A stretch of DNA of 64,000 nt from Chitinophagaceae bacterium. GTDB lineage: Bacteria > Bacteroidota > Bacteroidia > Chitinophagales > Chitinophagaceae. Below the pieces are notes generated by a model. That model saw only the letters and a program-made list of their open reading frames with translations, was not told the DNA's origin and made no database searches. Both the position numbers and the translations under genes were made by a program. The stretch is from NCBI GenBank assembly GCA_016710165.1, contig JADJLJ010000001.1, positions 992,001 through 1,056,000 on the forward strand. The letters are read 5' to 3'. Of the stretch, positions 15,360 to 23,346 are shown piece after piece (the first letter of the stretch is position 1; every line of letters begins with the position of its first letter).

Positions 15360-15440
15360 TGCCCGAGACTGGATTCGAACCAGCATCCCGCCACAGGCGG
15401 GACCATCACCAATGTGGTGCGTCTACTAATTTCGCCAATC
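15360..15440 (-). pseudogene. tRNA-Leu pseudogene, copy 2
   Basis: Same structure as copy 1. The T arm TGGTTCGAATCCA is intact, but the 5' acceptor strand is GATTGGC and the D-arm GGTAG is changed to AGTAG. The same palindrome occupies the variable arm (15386-15402). Confidence 0.75.
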
Positions 15441-15496
15441 ATATTTTGAAGCCTGGTTTTTATTAATAAAAAAGCGAAGTCTGTAACTTCGCTTAG

Positions 15497-15577
15497 TGCC
15501 CGAGACTGGATTCCAACCAGCATCCCGCCACAGGCGGGACCACCACCAATGTGAAGCATCTACCAATTTCGCCAATC
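15497..15577 (-). pseudogene. tRNA-Leu pseudogene, copy 3
   Basis: Same structure. The anticodon stem is degraded (GCTTCACATTGGTGGTGG), the 5' acceptor strand is lost, and the palindrome lies at 15523-15539 in the variable arm. Confidence 0.75.
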
Positions 15578-15632
15578 ATATTTTGAAGCCTGGTTTTTAA
15601 TAATAAAAAAGCGAAGTCTGTAACTTCGCTTG

Positions 15633-15716
15633 TGCCCGAGACTGGATTCGAACCAGCACGCCGTTTCCAGCGCCACCACCTCAAGGTGGTGCGTCTACCA
15701 ATTTCGCCACCCGGGC
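15633..15716 (-). tRNA. tRNA-Leu (anticodon GAG)
   Basis: Read on the minus strand: acceptor GCCCGGG pairs with CTCGGGC, the D arm is GGCGAAATTGGTAGAC, the anticodon arm is CCACC-TTGAGGT-GGTGG with GAG, the variable arm is CGCTGGAAACGGCG, and the T arm is CTGGTTCGAATCCAG. It is 84 nt, with a terminator (AAGCGAAG...CTTCGCTTTTTT) just after it. This is the only intact member of the array. Confidence 0.93.
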
Positions 15717-15788
15717 CCTGAGTTTGCAAATGTAAAAGATTGGCGGGGCATAAAAAAACAAAAGCTTAGCTGTGAGGGATATTAATTT

Positions 15789-15861
15789 GAACCACGTAGA
15801 TACATAGGGAACGCAGAAGCCACAAAGAACAACCTATGTGGCCTATGTTTCTATGTGGTTC
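15789..15861. repeat. GAACCAC...GTGGTTC inverted element
   Basis: GAACCACGTAGATACATAGG at the left end is matched by CCTATGTTTCTATGTGGTTC at the right end. It is the uninterrupted relative of the element at 13813-13907. It lies between tRNA-Leu and the DUF2130 gene. Confidence 0.75.
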
Positions 15862-15895
15862 AGGGGAACTTTTTAATTATCTTGTAAAAAATTAG

Positions 15896-17059
15896 ATGAT
15901 GGGAACCGAGATCAAATGCCCGAACTGCGGGCACCAGTTTGAGCTGAATGAAAGCCTGAAAAATGAAGTGGAGAAAGAACTGCGCAGCAAAATGCTGGAC
16001 TGGCAGAAGAAAAAAGAAGAGGAATTTGAAAAACAGAGAACGGCCATTGAAACGGCTGCCCGGAAAAAAGCAGGCGACGAACTGTCGGCCAAACTGAACG
16101 TGCTGGAAGAGGAAGCCAAACTAAAAACACAGCAGCTGCAGGAAATGCAGAAGAAGGAGCTGGAACTGCTGCGGGAACGATCGGCCCTGGAAGAGAAGCA
16201 GAAGAACTTTGAGATGGAACTGGAGAAACGCTTCCTGGAAAAACGGAAAGAGATCGAAGACAGCACCATCAAACGGGAGCAGGAACTGTTTGACCTGAAG
16301 ACCCGTGAATACAAACTGCAGATGGCGCAGCAGCAGAAATTAATTGAGGAGTTGAAAAGAAAAAGCGAACAGGGCAGCATGCAGTTGCAGGGCGAAAGCC
16401 AGGAGACCCTGCTGGAAGATATCCTGAAAGAGAATTTCCCCTTTGATCTTGTGGCAGAAGTGGGCAAGGGCGTGGAAGGCGCCGACTGCATCCAGACCAT
16501 CCGCAACAACAGCGGCCTGGCCTGCGGCAAGATCATTTATGAAAGCAAGCGTACCAAAACATGGAGCAACAACTGGGTTGATAAACTAAAAGCAGATAAA
16601 CGGAATACCGGCGCCGATGTGGCCATCCTGGTAACGCAGGCCTTTCCCAAAGACATGGACCGCTTTGGCGAAAAGGACGGGATCTGGATCTGTGGCTTTA
16701 CCGAAGTGAGCAGCCTGGCGCATGCACTGCGCAGCGGCATCATCAAGATCTATGATGCGCAGAAGGCACAGGAAGGCAAGGGCGACAAGATGCAGATGCT
16801 TTACAACTTTCTCACCGGCAACGAATTCCGCGGACAGATGGAAGCCATCGTGGAAGGTTTCATGGCCATGAAGCAAAGCATTACCCGGGAGCGGGTACAG
16901 ATGGAAAAGATATGGAAGGAACGGGAAAAGCAACTGGAAAAAGTGCTGCTCAGCACCAGCGGCATGTATGGTTCGGTAAAAGGGATCGCCGGCGCTTCGG
17001 TAGGTGATATCCCGTTGCTGGAAGGATCAACGGATGAGGAAGCAATGGATGATCAATGA
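15896..17059 (+). CDS. DUF2130 domain protein
   Basis: This 387-residue protein begins with a zinc-ribbon-like motif (IKCPNCGHQFEL). A long charged coiled coil of about 140 residues follows (rich in E, K and Q). The C-terminal DUF2130 domain includes GKIIYESKRTKTWSNNWVDK and ADVAILVTQAFPKDMDRFGE, which resembles a PD-(D/E)xK nuclease-like fold (E..K). The family's role is unknown; a nuclease activity is only suggested by fold resemblance. It overlaps the convergent PPTase gene by 7 bp. Confidence 0.88.
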   Translation: MMGTEIKCPNCGHQFELNESLKNEVEKELRSKMLDWQKKKEEEFEKQRTAIETAARKKAGDELSAKLNVLEEEAKLKTQQLQEMQKKELELLRERSALEEKQKNFEMELEKRFLEKRKEIEDSTIKREQELFDLKTREYKLQMAQQQKLIEELKRKSEQGSMQLQGESQETLLEDILKENFPFDLVAEVGKGVEGADCIQTIRNNSGLACGKIIYESKRTKTWSNNWVDKLKADKRNTGADVAILVTQAFPKDMDRFGEKDGIWICGFTEVSSLAHALRSGIIKIYDAQKAQEGKGDKMQMLYNFLTGNEFRGQMEAIVEGFMAMKQSITRERVQMEKIWKEREKQLEKVLLSTSGMYGSVKGIAGASVGDIPLLEGSTDEEAMDDQ

Positions 17060-17679
17060 GCCGTTAGCACCCAGGTAAGGAAATTATTATTGAACGAGAG
17101 GTAGTGAACAACCAGTTCCGTTTCATTCTTGAAAAGGCAATGCAGTTTTCCTTCTGTATGATCTCCCCGGACCGACTGCAATACCATGCCCCTCTTAAAA
17201 TCCACCGACCGCTTCCCCCACCATTTAAACACAGATTCCTTTACGCTCCAGCAAAGGGTGAGGCATTGGGTATTGGTCATCAGGCATTGGGTATTGAGCA
17301 TTTTCATTTCAGCCTCACTCAAAAATTTTTTCTGGAGGATCCCGATCTTATCATTCACCATTTCAATGTCCACCCCCACCCTGTACGCCGTGCTTACGAT
17401 CGCCGCTGCATAATCCCCGCAATGCGAAATGGAAAAATGAAACGGCTCATCTTCGAGGTAGGGCTTTTTGGTGTCGGCAACCTGGATCAGCGCTACCGGG
17501 AAGGCGGGAAACATCTCTTTCAGCAACAAACGGCCGGCCAGGTGCTGCAGGCGCTTATGCCGGTGACTGATATTTTTCTGCAGGGGCACCTGTGCTAAAA
17601 AAAAATCTTCCGCTTCCGCAATATGCCATACCGCCATTTTTGTGGATTCGTTAATATTTTGTTGATAAACCAGCGGCAT
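17053..17679 (-). CDS. 4'-phosphopantetheinyl transferase superfamily protein
   Basis: This 208-residue protein has the Sfp-type motifs FSISHCGDYAAA, GVDIEMV (Mg2+ site) and WSVKESVFKWWG in the right order. It would load the phosphopantetheine arm of coenzyme A onto acyl or peptidyl carrier proteins. An unusual segment, MLNTQCLMTNTQCL, lies between the two last motifs; it is encoded by two 21-bp tandem repeats (17262-17303) that resemble intergenic arrays, and it keeps the frame. The gene overlaps the DUF2130 gene at its 3' end. Confidence 0.88.
   Translation of the reverse strand: MPLVYQQNINESTKMAVWHIAEAEDFFLAQVPLQKNISHRHKRLQHLAGRLLLKEMFPAFPVALIQVADTKKPYLEDEPFHFSISHCGDYAAAIVSTAYRVGVDIEMVNDKIGILQKKFLSEAEMKMLNTQCLMTNTQCLTLCWSVKESVFKWWGKRSVDFKRGMVLQSVRGDHTEGKLHCLFKNETELVVHYLSFNNNFLTWVLTAH
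17262..17303. repeat. 21-bp x 2 in-frame repeat inside the PPTase gene
   Basis: GGCATTGGGTATTGGTCATC (from 17262) and GGCATTGGGTATTGAGCATT (from 17283) are two copies of a 21-bp unit. The reverse strand (CAATACCCAATGCC) matches the CTCAATACCCAACGCTCAAT stretch in the non-coding DNA at 4166-4185. Confidence 0.8.
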
Positions 17680-17689
17680 TTAGGCAATT

Positions 17690-17818
17690 AAAAATTAAGA
17701 ATTAAAAATTGAAAATTTAGTTTTACAAATTAACAAATTAACCGGTTAACGGATCAACTAATTAACGGATTAACAGATCAACCAATTAACAGATTAACAG
17801 ACCAACCAATCAACGAAC
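17690..17818. repeat. AATTAACGGATTAACAGAT-type 10-bp array
   Basis: Units such as AATTAAAAATT give way to AATTAACGGATCAACTAATT and ATTAACAGATCAACC, with a period close to 10 bp. It lies between the divergent PPTase and dcd genes and ends just before the dcd start. Confidence 0.8.
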
Positions 17819-17823
17819 CACCA

Positions 17824-18360
17824 ATGATCTTAAGCGACAAGCGCATTTTAGAAGAAATAGGAAAAGGAACCATCAAGATCGAACCCTACGACCGGGAATG
17901 CCTGGGCAGCAACAGTTACGACGTACATTTGGGCAAACACCTGGCCCGCTATACAAACAAGGAACTGGATGCCAAAAAACACAATACGATCGAGCACTTT
18001 GAAATACCCGAAGAAGGGATCGTTTTATACCCGCATGAATTTTACCTGGGCGTAACAGAAGAATACACCGAAACGCATGCCCATGTTCCCTTCCTGGAGG
18101 GCAAATCCAGTACGGGCAGGCTGGGCATCGACATCCATGCCACAGCCGGAAAGGGTGATGTGGGCTTTTGTGGCAACTGGACACTGGAAATTTCCGTTAA
18201 ACAACCGGTAAAAGTGTATGCCGGCATGCCCATCGGCCAGTTGATCTACTTCCCGGTGGAAGGAGAGATCGAAGTAAAATACAACCAGAAGAAAAATGCC
18301 AAGTACAGCGGCCAGCATAACAAGCCGGTGGAAAGTATGATGTGGAAGAACAGCTTTTGA
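17824..18360 (+). CDS. dcd: dCTP deaminase
   Basis: This 178-residue protein starts MILSDKRILEEI and contains the conserved block GKSSTGRLGI and GKGDVGFCGNWTLEI, with the catalytic glutamate in TLEISV. It deaminates dCTP to dUTP, feeding dTMP synthesis. Length and order match bacterial Dcd. It is followed after 15 bp by a secreted serine hydrolase gene, which seems unrelated in function but may share the transcript. Confidence 0.95.
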   Translation: MILSDKRILEEIGKGTIKIEPYDRECLGSNSYDVHLGKHLARYTNKELDAKKHNTIEHFEIPEEGIVLYPHEFYLGVTEEYTETHAHVPFLEGKSSTGRLGIDIHATAGKGDVGFCGNWTLEISVKQPVKVYAGMPIGQLIYFPVEGEIEVKYNQKKNAKYSGQHNKPVESMMWKNSF

Positions 18361-18375
18361 TCTAAACTACTCAAT

Positions 18376-19467
18376 ATGCACCTGCAATTTTTCCGGTCCG
18401 CAAGAGGGAGTATGCTATTCCTGCTCAGTTTGCTTATAGGCAGTACTTCATTTGCTCAATTGAAACCTGCCCTGGCAGATTCTTTCCTGAATTTTATCAA
18501 TGCCAATAAGAACAGGGCCTCCGTGTATATTACCCGGAATGATACAGCCATTGCCTCACTGAATGAGAACAAACTGATGCCGCTGGCCAGCACCGTAAAG
18601 ATCATGGTGGCCATTGAATTTGCCCGGCAGTCGGGACATGATATGATCAATGAGAACAATTATGTGACTTTGAGCGAACTGGATAAATACTATATCCCCA
18701 ATACCGACGGAGGAGCCCACCCGGCCTGGCTCGATTATGCCAAAAAAAATAAACTGCTAAAAGGCGACAGCGTTAAACTGGTTGACGTAGCCCGTGGCAT
18801 GATCATCTTCAGCAGCAATGCCAATACCGAATACCTGATGGACCTGCTGGGTTTTGATAATGTAAAAGAGAATATCAGCCTGTTCAACCTGAAACAACAC
18901 ACGGCCATTTTTCCCCTTGTGGGATCGATATTCCTTTACCAGCTTCCCAAAAAAACAACCGAAGACAAACTCCTCAAAACGATCAGCGGGTACTCGGATA
19001 AGAAGTACAGCATGGAAGCGTACGATTATCACCTGAACATGAAAGAAGACAGCAGTTATAAAGCAAGGTTCAGGCTCGGAGAATTTTCGATGAAGCTGCA
19101 GAAAATGTGGAGCGACCGCCTGCCGGCTTCCACTGCAAAAGAGTATGTGCAGGTGGCACAGGCGCTGAATAAACGGGAAGTACTGGACGAAGGATCCTTT
19201 TTTACCATCGCCGAAGTACTGGAGTTTCCGATGGAGAACAAAGCCTTTCAGTCGGTATTCAAACACTATGGCGTGAAAGGCGGCAGCACCGGCTTTGTGC
19301 TTACACACGTAATTTATTTCACCATGAAGAACGGAACCCGGATGGAACTGGCCATTTTCTTCAATGACCTTAACCCCGAAGAAGAACAGAAACTGGAAGG
19401 CTGGCTGGATCCGTTTGAAGCACAGGTGATGTTTGATGCGGCTTTCAGGGAGCGTGTCAAATTCTAA
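18376..19467 (+). CDS. secreted class A beta-lactamase-like serine hydrolase
   Basis: The 363-residue protein begins with a signal peptide (MLFLLSLLIGSTSFAQ). The SxxK motif is S72-TV-K75 in LASTVKIMVAI, an SxN-type motif is in FSSNANTEYL, and the KTG-type motif is VKGGSTG near the C-terminus. This is the beta-lactamase/transpeptidase fold. It lacks the omega-loop glutamate motif that I can recognise, so resistance activity is not supported; a peptidoglycan-related or esterase role is as likely. It overlaps the convergent TspO gene by 4 bp. Confidence 0.85.
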   Translation: MHLQFFRSARGSMLFLLSLLIGSTSFAQLKPALADSFLNFINANKNRASVYITRNDTAIASLNENKLMPLASTVKIMVAIEFARQSGHDMINENNYVTLSELDKYYIPNTDGGAHPAWLDYAKKNKLLKGDSVKLVDVARGMIIFSSNANTEYLMDLLGFDNVKENISLFNLKQHTAIFPLVGSIFLYQLPKKTTEDKLLKTISGYSDKKYSMEAYDYHLNMKEDSSYKARFRLGEFSMKLQKMWSDRLPASTAKEYVQVAQALNKREVLDEGSFFTIAEVLEFPMENKAFQSVFKHYGVKGGSTGFVLTHVIYFTMKNGTRMELAIFFNDLNPEEEQKLEGWLDPFEAQVMFDAAFRERVKF

Positions 19468-19922
19468 TTAAGCTTCCAGATCGCATAATTCAATATAGAA
19501 GCAAAACTCACCCAACTTATATATGGCACCAGCAACCAGGCTGCTGCAGATGAGATCTTCCCAAACCAAAGAATAGTGATGAAGATCATGATCCACATCA
19601 GGATGATCTCGGCAAAGGCCCAGCCGGGCAATTGCAGTTTGAAGAAAATAAATGACCAGAAAAAATTCAATGTCAGTTGTACGGCAAATAAAATGATCGC
19701 AGTTTGTTTGATGTTTTTATCCGTTTCCGCTTTCCACACTAAAAATAAAGCGATCCCCATCAGGATATAAAGTACCGTCCATACCGGGGCAAATATCCAG
19801 TTCGGCGGATTGAACCAGGGCTTGCTGGCTGTTACATACCAGCCGTTAACTCCCGAAGAAGTAAAGAAACCGGCGGAAGCCCCTACTAAAAGCGGAACCA
19901 GTATGGATATTATTAACTTCAT
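19464..19922 (-). CDS. TspO/MBR family protein
   Basis: This 152-residue protein has five hydrophobic helices. It contains the tryptophan-rich family signatures SKPWFNPPNWIFAPVWTVLY and LTLNFFWSFIFF. TspO proteins bind porphyrins and sterol-like ligands in the membrane and are linked to stress responses. It is 30 bp downstream of the DUF3810 gene on the same strand. Confidence 0.93.
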   Translation of the reverse strand: MKLIISILVPLLVGASAGFFTSSGVNGWYVTASKPWFNPPNWIFAPVWTVLYILMGIALFLVWKAETDKNIKQTAIILFAVQLTLNFFWSFIFFKLQLPGWAFAEIILMWIMIFITILWFGKISSAAAWLLVPYISWVSFASILNYAIWKLN

Positions 19923-19952
19923 CCCTGTTCAACGTTCTGTATAAGGAAATGT

Positions 19953-21032
19953 TCAGATCTTACCGGTCTTTTTGTAATACGCGATCAAAAACCCTGTCAC
20001 TTCATCATAACTCAATACGCCCTGCGGTTGCTGGTTACGTTTTAAATAAACACCATAGATCCACCGCCACACCGGCTCAATGGGATTCCGGTGGCGGAGA
20101 TAGAATTTCTTCCACGCTTTCAGGTCTTCCTGCACTTCGGGCGCCAGTTGTTTGCGGAATTGTTTGGAAGCCAGGGAATCTGTTTCAAAAAGATTCCGGT
20201 TGCTGTACATGAACAGGTCGAGGTAAACAGAATAATGCAGCAGTTTATCGTTGGAAGAAGCCGCAGCCAGGTAACCCACAAAATTTGCCTCCATCTCTTT
20301 GGCATAACCCAGCTGGTGCGCCACTTCATGGCTGGTGGTGAACGGTTGCAGGAATTCCGGCACCAGGGTATTCACCTGCGCTTCGCCGGTAAAGGGATTA
20401 TAGTAACCCGTAAAACCCATGTAGTTCCCCAGCCAGCTCCACAAAGAAGGTTTCAGCGAAACAGGATCGTACTGCATGAACGGGTAAATTGTTTGTGCCT
20501 GTTTATACGCATGGGTGACCCGGGAGAATAATTCTTTTTTTGAGGGATAGTTGATCCTGCCATCCAGCATCATTTGCTTCGACCCGTTCACTTTTTCCAG
20601 CAGCAGGGCATTGATCTTCTTCAGGTCATCTGTAGAATATTTTTCCATCTTCAGCCCCAGCTGGCTTGCTATGCCTGCCCGGTTATAATTGATGCCCCAA
20701 AGAAAGTTAAAACTGATGTAGATGACCAATAGCACGTTAAACGCATAGCCCGTTCCTGCCAGGAAGCTTTGAACCGAGACCCTTCTTTTAAGAACAGCCC
20801 GTATGCCCTTACCCAACCGTATGATAAGCCATAAGATGGCTGCCCCATACAGGATATCCCCGAAGCTGAACGGGATCCAACCCAGCAGGTACCTTAAAAC
20901 CCGGCTTATCTGCGGGTAAATACCGTTTGAATACCGGCTTTCCACCCGTGCAGGGTCAAGGGAAAAAAGATGGATCGAGACCGCCAAAGCAAGCAGCAAA
21001 AGGGTAAGCAACAGGGATTTTTTGAACTTCAT
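19953..21032 (-). CDS. DUF3810 membrane protein with HExxH-like motif
   Basis: The frame is open to 21089, but the start at 21032 (MKFKKSLLLTLLLLALAVSI) gives a normal signal-anchor. Three hydrophobic helices lie in the first 130 residues. The C-terminal part contains TSHEVAHQLGYAKEMEANFV, i.e. HEVAH followed by an E in the EANF helix, as in zincin proteases. The family is of unknown function; a membrane-anchored metallopeptidase is plausible. It is divergent from the DUF177 gene. Confidence 0.88.
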   Translation of the reverse strand: MKFKKSLLLTLLLLALAVSIHLFSLDPARVESRYSNGIYPQISRVLRYLLGWIPFSFGDILYGAAILWLIIRLGKGIRAVLKRRVSVQSFLAGTGYAFNVLLVIYISFNFLWGINYNRAGIASQLGLKMEKYSTDDLKKINALLLEKVNGSKQMMLDGRINYPSKKELFSRVTHAYKQAQTIYPFMQYDPVSLKPSLWSWLGNYMGFTGYYNPFTGEAQVNTLVPEFLQPFTTSHEVAHQLGYAKEMEANFVGYLAAASSNDKLLHYSVYLDLFMYSNRNLFETDSLASKQFRKQLAPEVQEDLKAWKKFYLRHRNPIEPVWRWIYGVYLKRNQQPQGVLSYDEVTGFLIAYYKKTGKI

Positions 21033-21120
21033 ATCTTCCCTAAAAGTAATAAAAGCTAAGCCAATGGCTCCCGGGGGTATAAAATCCAAATTTTGAACCT
21101 TAAAATTGACAGAATTCCCC

Positions 21121-21128
21121 TACCTTTG
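21121..21128 (+). promoter_or_regulatory. -7 box (TACCTTTG) of the DUF177-rpmF-plsX genes
   Basis: This matches the Bacteroidota TAnnTTTG box. A start of transcription near 21133 rules out the upstream ATG at 21093 and supports the start at 21150. Confidence 0.7.
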
Positions 21129-21149
21129 CCGTCCTTTAAACCATACGTA

Positions 21150-21713
21150 ATGGCGGGTAAACGGGCATTTGAGATAGCATTTGTAGGGTTGAAACCGGGT
21201 ATCCATGAGTTCAGTTACGAGGTGGACGACAAGTTCTTTGCTGAAAGGGGAAACCCGGACTTCAACCATTGCCAGGCAAATATCAAGTTGCAGCTCGACA
21301 AAAAAAGCAGTTTCATGCTGCTTAAATTTGAGATCGGCGGCAAAGCGGATGTTACCTGCGACCGTTGCGGCAATCCCCTGAAGATGGACATCTGGGACGA
21401 GTTCAACATGCTGGTGAAGCTGGTGGAGAACCCCGACGAGATGAATGAACAGGAAGAAGACCCGGATGTGTTCTATATCTCCCGGAACGAAAGTCATATT
21501 GACGTGGGTAACTGGATATATGAATTCGTGCTGCTGAGTTTTCCTTTACAGAAAATGTGCAGTGAAGAAGAGATGGGCGGGCCGCAATGCAACAGGGAAG
21601 TGCTGGAAAAACTGAAAGCCATGGAAGTAAAACAGCAGGAGGACAATGCCAACCAGCTTTGGAAAGGACTGGAGCAGTTCAAAAAAGCAAAGAAGGAAAG
21701 GACCAAAAAGTAA
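21150..21713 (+). CDS. DUF177 (YceD-like) protein
   Basis: Starting at MAGKRAFEIAFVGLKPGIHE the protein has 187 residues. It contains the conserved CDRCGNPL and an FPLQKMC motif near the C-terminus, as in the DUF177/YceD family that is encoded just before rpmF in many bacteria. In E. coli and plants YceD-type proteins affect 23S rRNA accumulation. Gene order DUF177-rpmF-plsX is conserved across phyla. Confidence 0.93.
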   Translation: MAGKRAFEIAFVGLKPGIHEFSYEVDDKFFAERGNPDFNHCQANIKLQLDKKSSFMLLKFEIGGKADVTCDRCGNPLKMDIWDEFNMLVKLVENPDEMNEQEEDPDVFYISRNESHIDVGNWIYEFVLLSFPLQKMCSEEEMGGPQCNREVLEKLKAMEVKQQEDNANQLWKGLEQFKKAKKERTKK

Positions 21714-21744
21714 AATCAATTTTAAAAAATAAAAATCAAGCGAT

Positions 21745-21939
21745 ATGCCAAATCCAAAAAGGCGCCACTCACAGCAACGCAGTGCAAAAAGAAGGACGCA
21801 TTACAAGGCTACCGAACCAACGTTGAGTGTTGACAAAACAACCGGTGAAACACATGTACGCCACCGTGCCCATGTAAGCGAAGGAAAATTATACTACAAA
21901 GGAAAATTAGTGGCTGAAAAAGCTCCGCTTAAAGCATAA
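21745..21939 (+). CDS. rpmF: 50S ribosomal protein L32
   Basis: The 64-residue protein starts MPNPKRRHSQQRSAKRRTHY, an unmistakable L32 N-terminus. It lacks the zinc-binding cysteines found in some L32 proteins. It lies 31 bp after DUF177 and before plsX, the standard order. Confidence 0.97.
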   Translation: MPNPKRRHSQQRSAKRRTHYKATEPTLSVDKTTGETHVRHRAHVSEGKLYYKGKLVAEKAPLKA

Positions 21940-21956
21940 TATTTTTTCAAAGTATC

Positions 21957-22124
21957 AATTCTAATTCCGAAATTCGTTAAACCGGGTTTCAGAATTAGAA
22001 TTTTGTATTTATAGGATATCACGGCAACCTTTGCTTAAAAAAATTGTTTTAGCCACAAAGCCCCGAAGGCACAAAATAAAAAACTTCGTTTTTTATTCCT
22101 TCGTGACTTAGTGCCTTAGTGGCT
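21957..22124. terminator. terminator hairpin and a second long hairpin after rpmF
   Basis: AATTCTAATTC (21957-21967) pairs with GAATTAGAATT (21992-22002), followed by TTG. A second hairpin has AGCCAC...AAGGCAC (22051-22072) against GTGCCTTAGTGGCT (22111-22124), with the inner stem AATAAAAAACTTCGTTTTTT. The second resembles the AGCCAC/AAGGCAC repeats common between Bacteroidota genes. Confidence 0.65.
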
Positions 22125-22195
22125 GCACTTTTTCTTTCGAAGTAAGAAACTACCTGTTATTGTGATCCCGCATTCTTAACTTAAAGCTGATTGAA

Positions 22196-23143
22196 ATGAA
22201 TATTGGTCTGGACATGATGGGTGGCGACTTTGCCCCGCTGGAAGCGGTAAAAGGCGCCGCTGAGTTCTTAGCGTCTGCTGCTGACAATATTCATCTTACG
22301 CTGATCGGCGATGAGGAAAAGATAAAAGAACATCTTAAAGATCATCCCATACCCGCCGGTAAATACAGCATCGTTCATGCCGCACAGGTGATCGGAATGA
22401 ATGAACATCCCACCCGGGCTTTAAAGGAAAAACAGCGATCTTCCATCGCCATCGGTTTTCACCTGCTGGCAGGCGGAAAAACAGATGCGTTCATCAGTGC
22501 CGGCAATACCGGGGCCATGATGGTGGGCTCCCTCTTCAGCATCAAAGCCATTGAAGGGGTACTGCGGCCCACCATTGGTGCTTACATGCCCCGCGAGAAC
22601 GGCAGCCTGGGCCTGTTGGTTGATGTGGGCCTGAACGCCGACTGCAAACCCGAGAACCTGAACCAGTTTGCCATACTCGGTTCTTTATTTGCCAAACACA
22701 TCCTCAATTTTGACGAACCCAGGGTAGGATTGGTGAACCTGGGCGAAGAAGAGGGCAAAGGAAATATCCTGGCACAGGCAACCTATCCTTTATTGAAAGA
22801 GAACAAACAGATAAATTTTGTTGGCAACATAGAAGGCCGGGATATTTTATTGAACAAGGCCGATGTGCTTGTTTGTGAGGGTTTCACCGGCAACGTGGTA
22901 TTGAAACTTGCCGAAAGTATTTACGATATTGTAAAGCGCCGCAACATCCACGATGAACATTTCGACCGTTTTAATTTTGAACAATACGGCGGCGTTCCTG
23001 TACTGGGCGTGGCCAAACCCGTCATCATCGGCCACGGCATCTCCCACGCCATGGCATTCAAGAATATGATACGCATTGCATCCCGCATGCTGGAGATCGA
23101 CCTGATGGGAAAGATGAAGGCAAGTTTCCTGGAGCAGGCATAA
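22196..23143 (+). CDS. plsX: phosphate acyltransferase PlsX
   Basis: The 315-residue protein starts MNIGLDMMGGDFAPLEAVKG and has the family motifs DAFISAGNTGAMM and VCEGFTGNVVLKL. It makes acyl-phosphate from acyl-ACP for phospholipid synthesis. Length matches the family. It lies 256 bp after rpmF, beyond a hairpin, so it may also have its own promoter. Confidence 0.97.
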   Translation: MNIGLDMMGGDFAPLEAVKGAAEFLASAADNIHLTLIGDEEKIKEHLKDHPIPAGKYSIVHAAQVIGMNEHPTRALKEKQRSSIAIGFHLLAGGKTDAFISAGNTGAMMVGSLFSIKAIEGVLRPTIGAYMPRENGSLGLLVDVGLNADCKPENLNQFAILGSLFAKHILNFDEPRVGLVNLGEEEGKGNILAQATYPLLKENKQINFVGNIEGRDILLNKADVLVCEGFTGNVVLKLAESIYDIVKRRNIHDEHFDRFNFEQYGGVPVLGVAKPVIIGHGISHAMAFKNMIRIASRMLEIDLMGKMKASFLEQA

Positions 23144-23346
23144 GCAGGTATTACATACAATCCTCTACTCTTTTTTTACGTATCCCACCGCCTGTCCGGC
23201 TCAGCAACCGCCTGGCTTCTGTCAAAATTTTACATCAATCCTGTTATACATAATTATTACCCTTTATCCCTTTTAAGTTTTCTGTACGAAGCAATTAGTA
23301 CATTTTCACATAGCCATTTTATTAAAGTATAGCAAAACTACTAGTC

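Larger units (their letters stand above)
15201..15632 (-). repeat. three-unit 137-bp tandem array derived from tRNA-Leu(GAG)
   Basis: Units start at 15201, 15338 and 15474, and the intact gene's unit starts at 15611 (periods 137, 136, 137). Each holds a terminator hairpin (GCGAAG/CTTCGC), a tRNA-like body and a spacer with AATCATATTTTGAAGCCTGG. The spacer is missing next to the intact gene. Confidence 0.9.

Noticed and set aside
15201..15632. CRISPR array
   Set aside because: The 137-bp units carry tRNA features and terminators; unit and spacer lengths are wrong for CRISPR and no cas genes are present.
18376..19467. Antibiotic-resistance beta-lactamase
   Set aside because: SxxK, SxN and KGG are present, but no recognisable omega-loop glutamate and the overall sequence is atypical, so resistance cannot be claimed.
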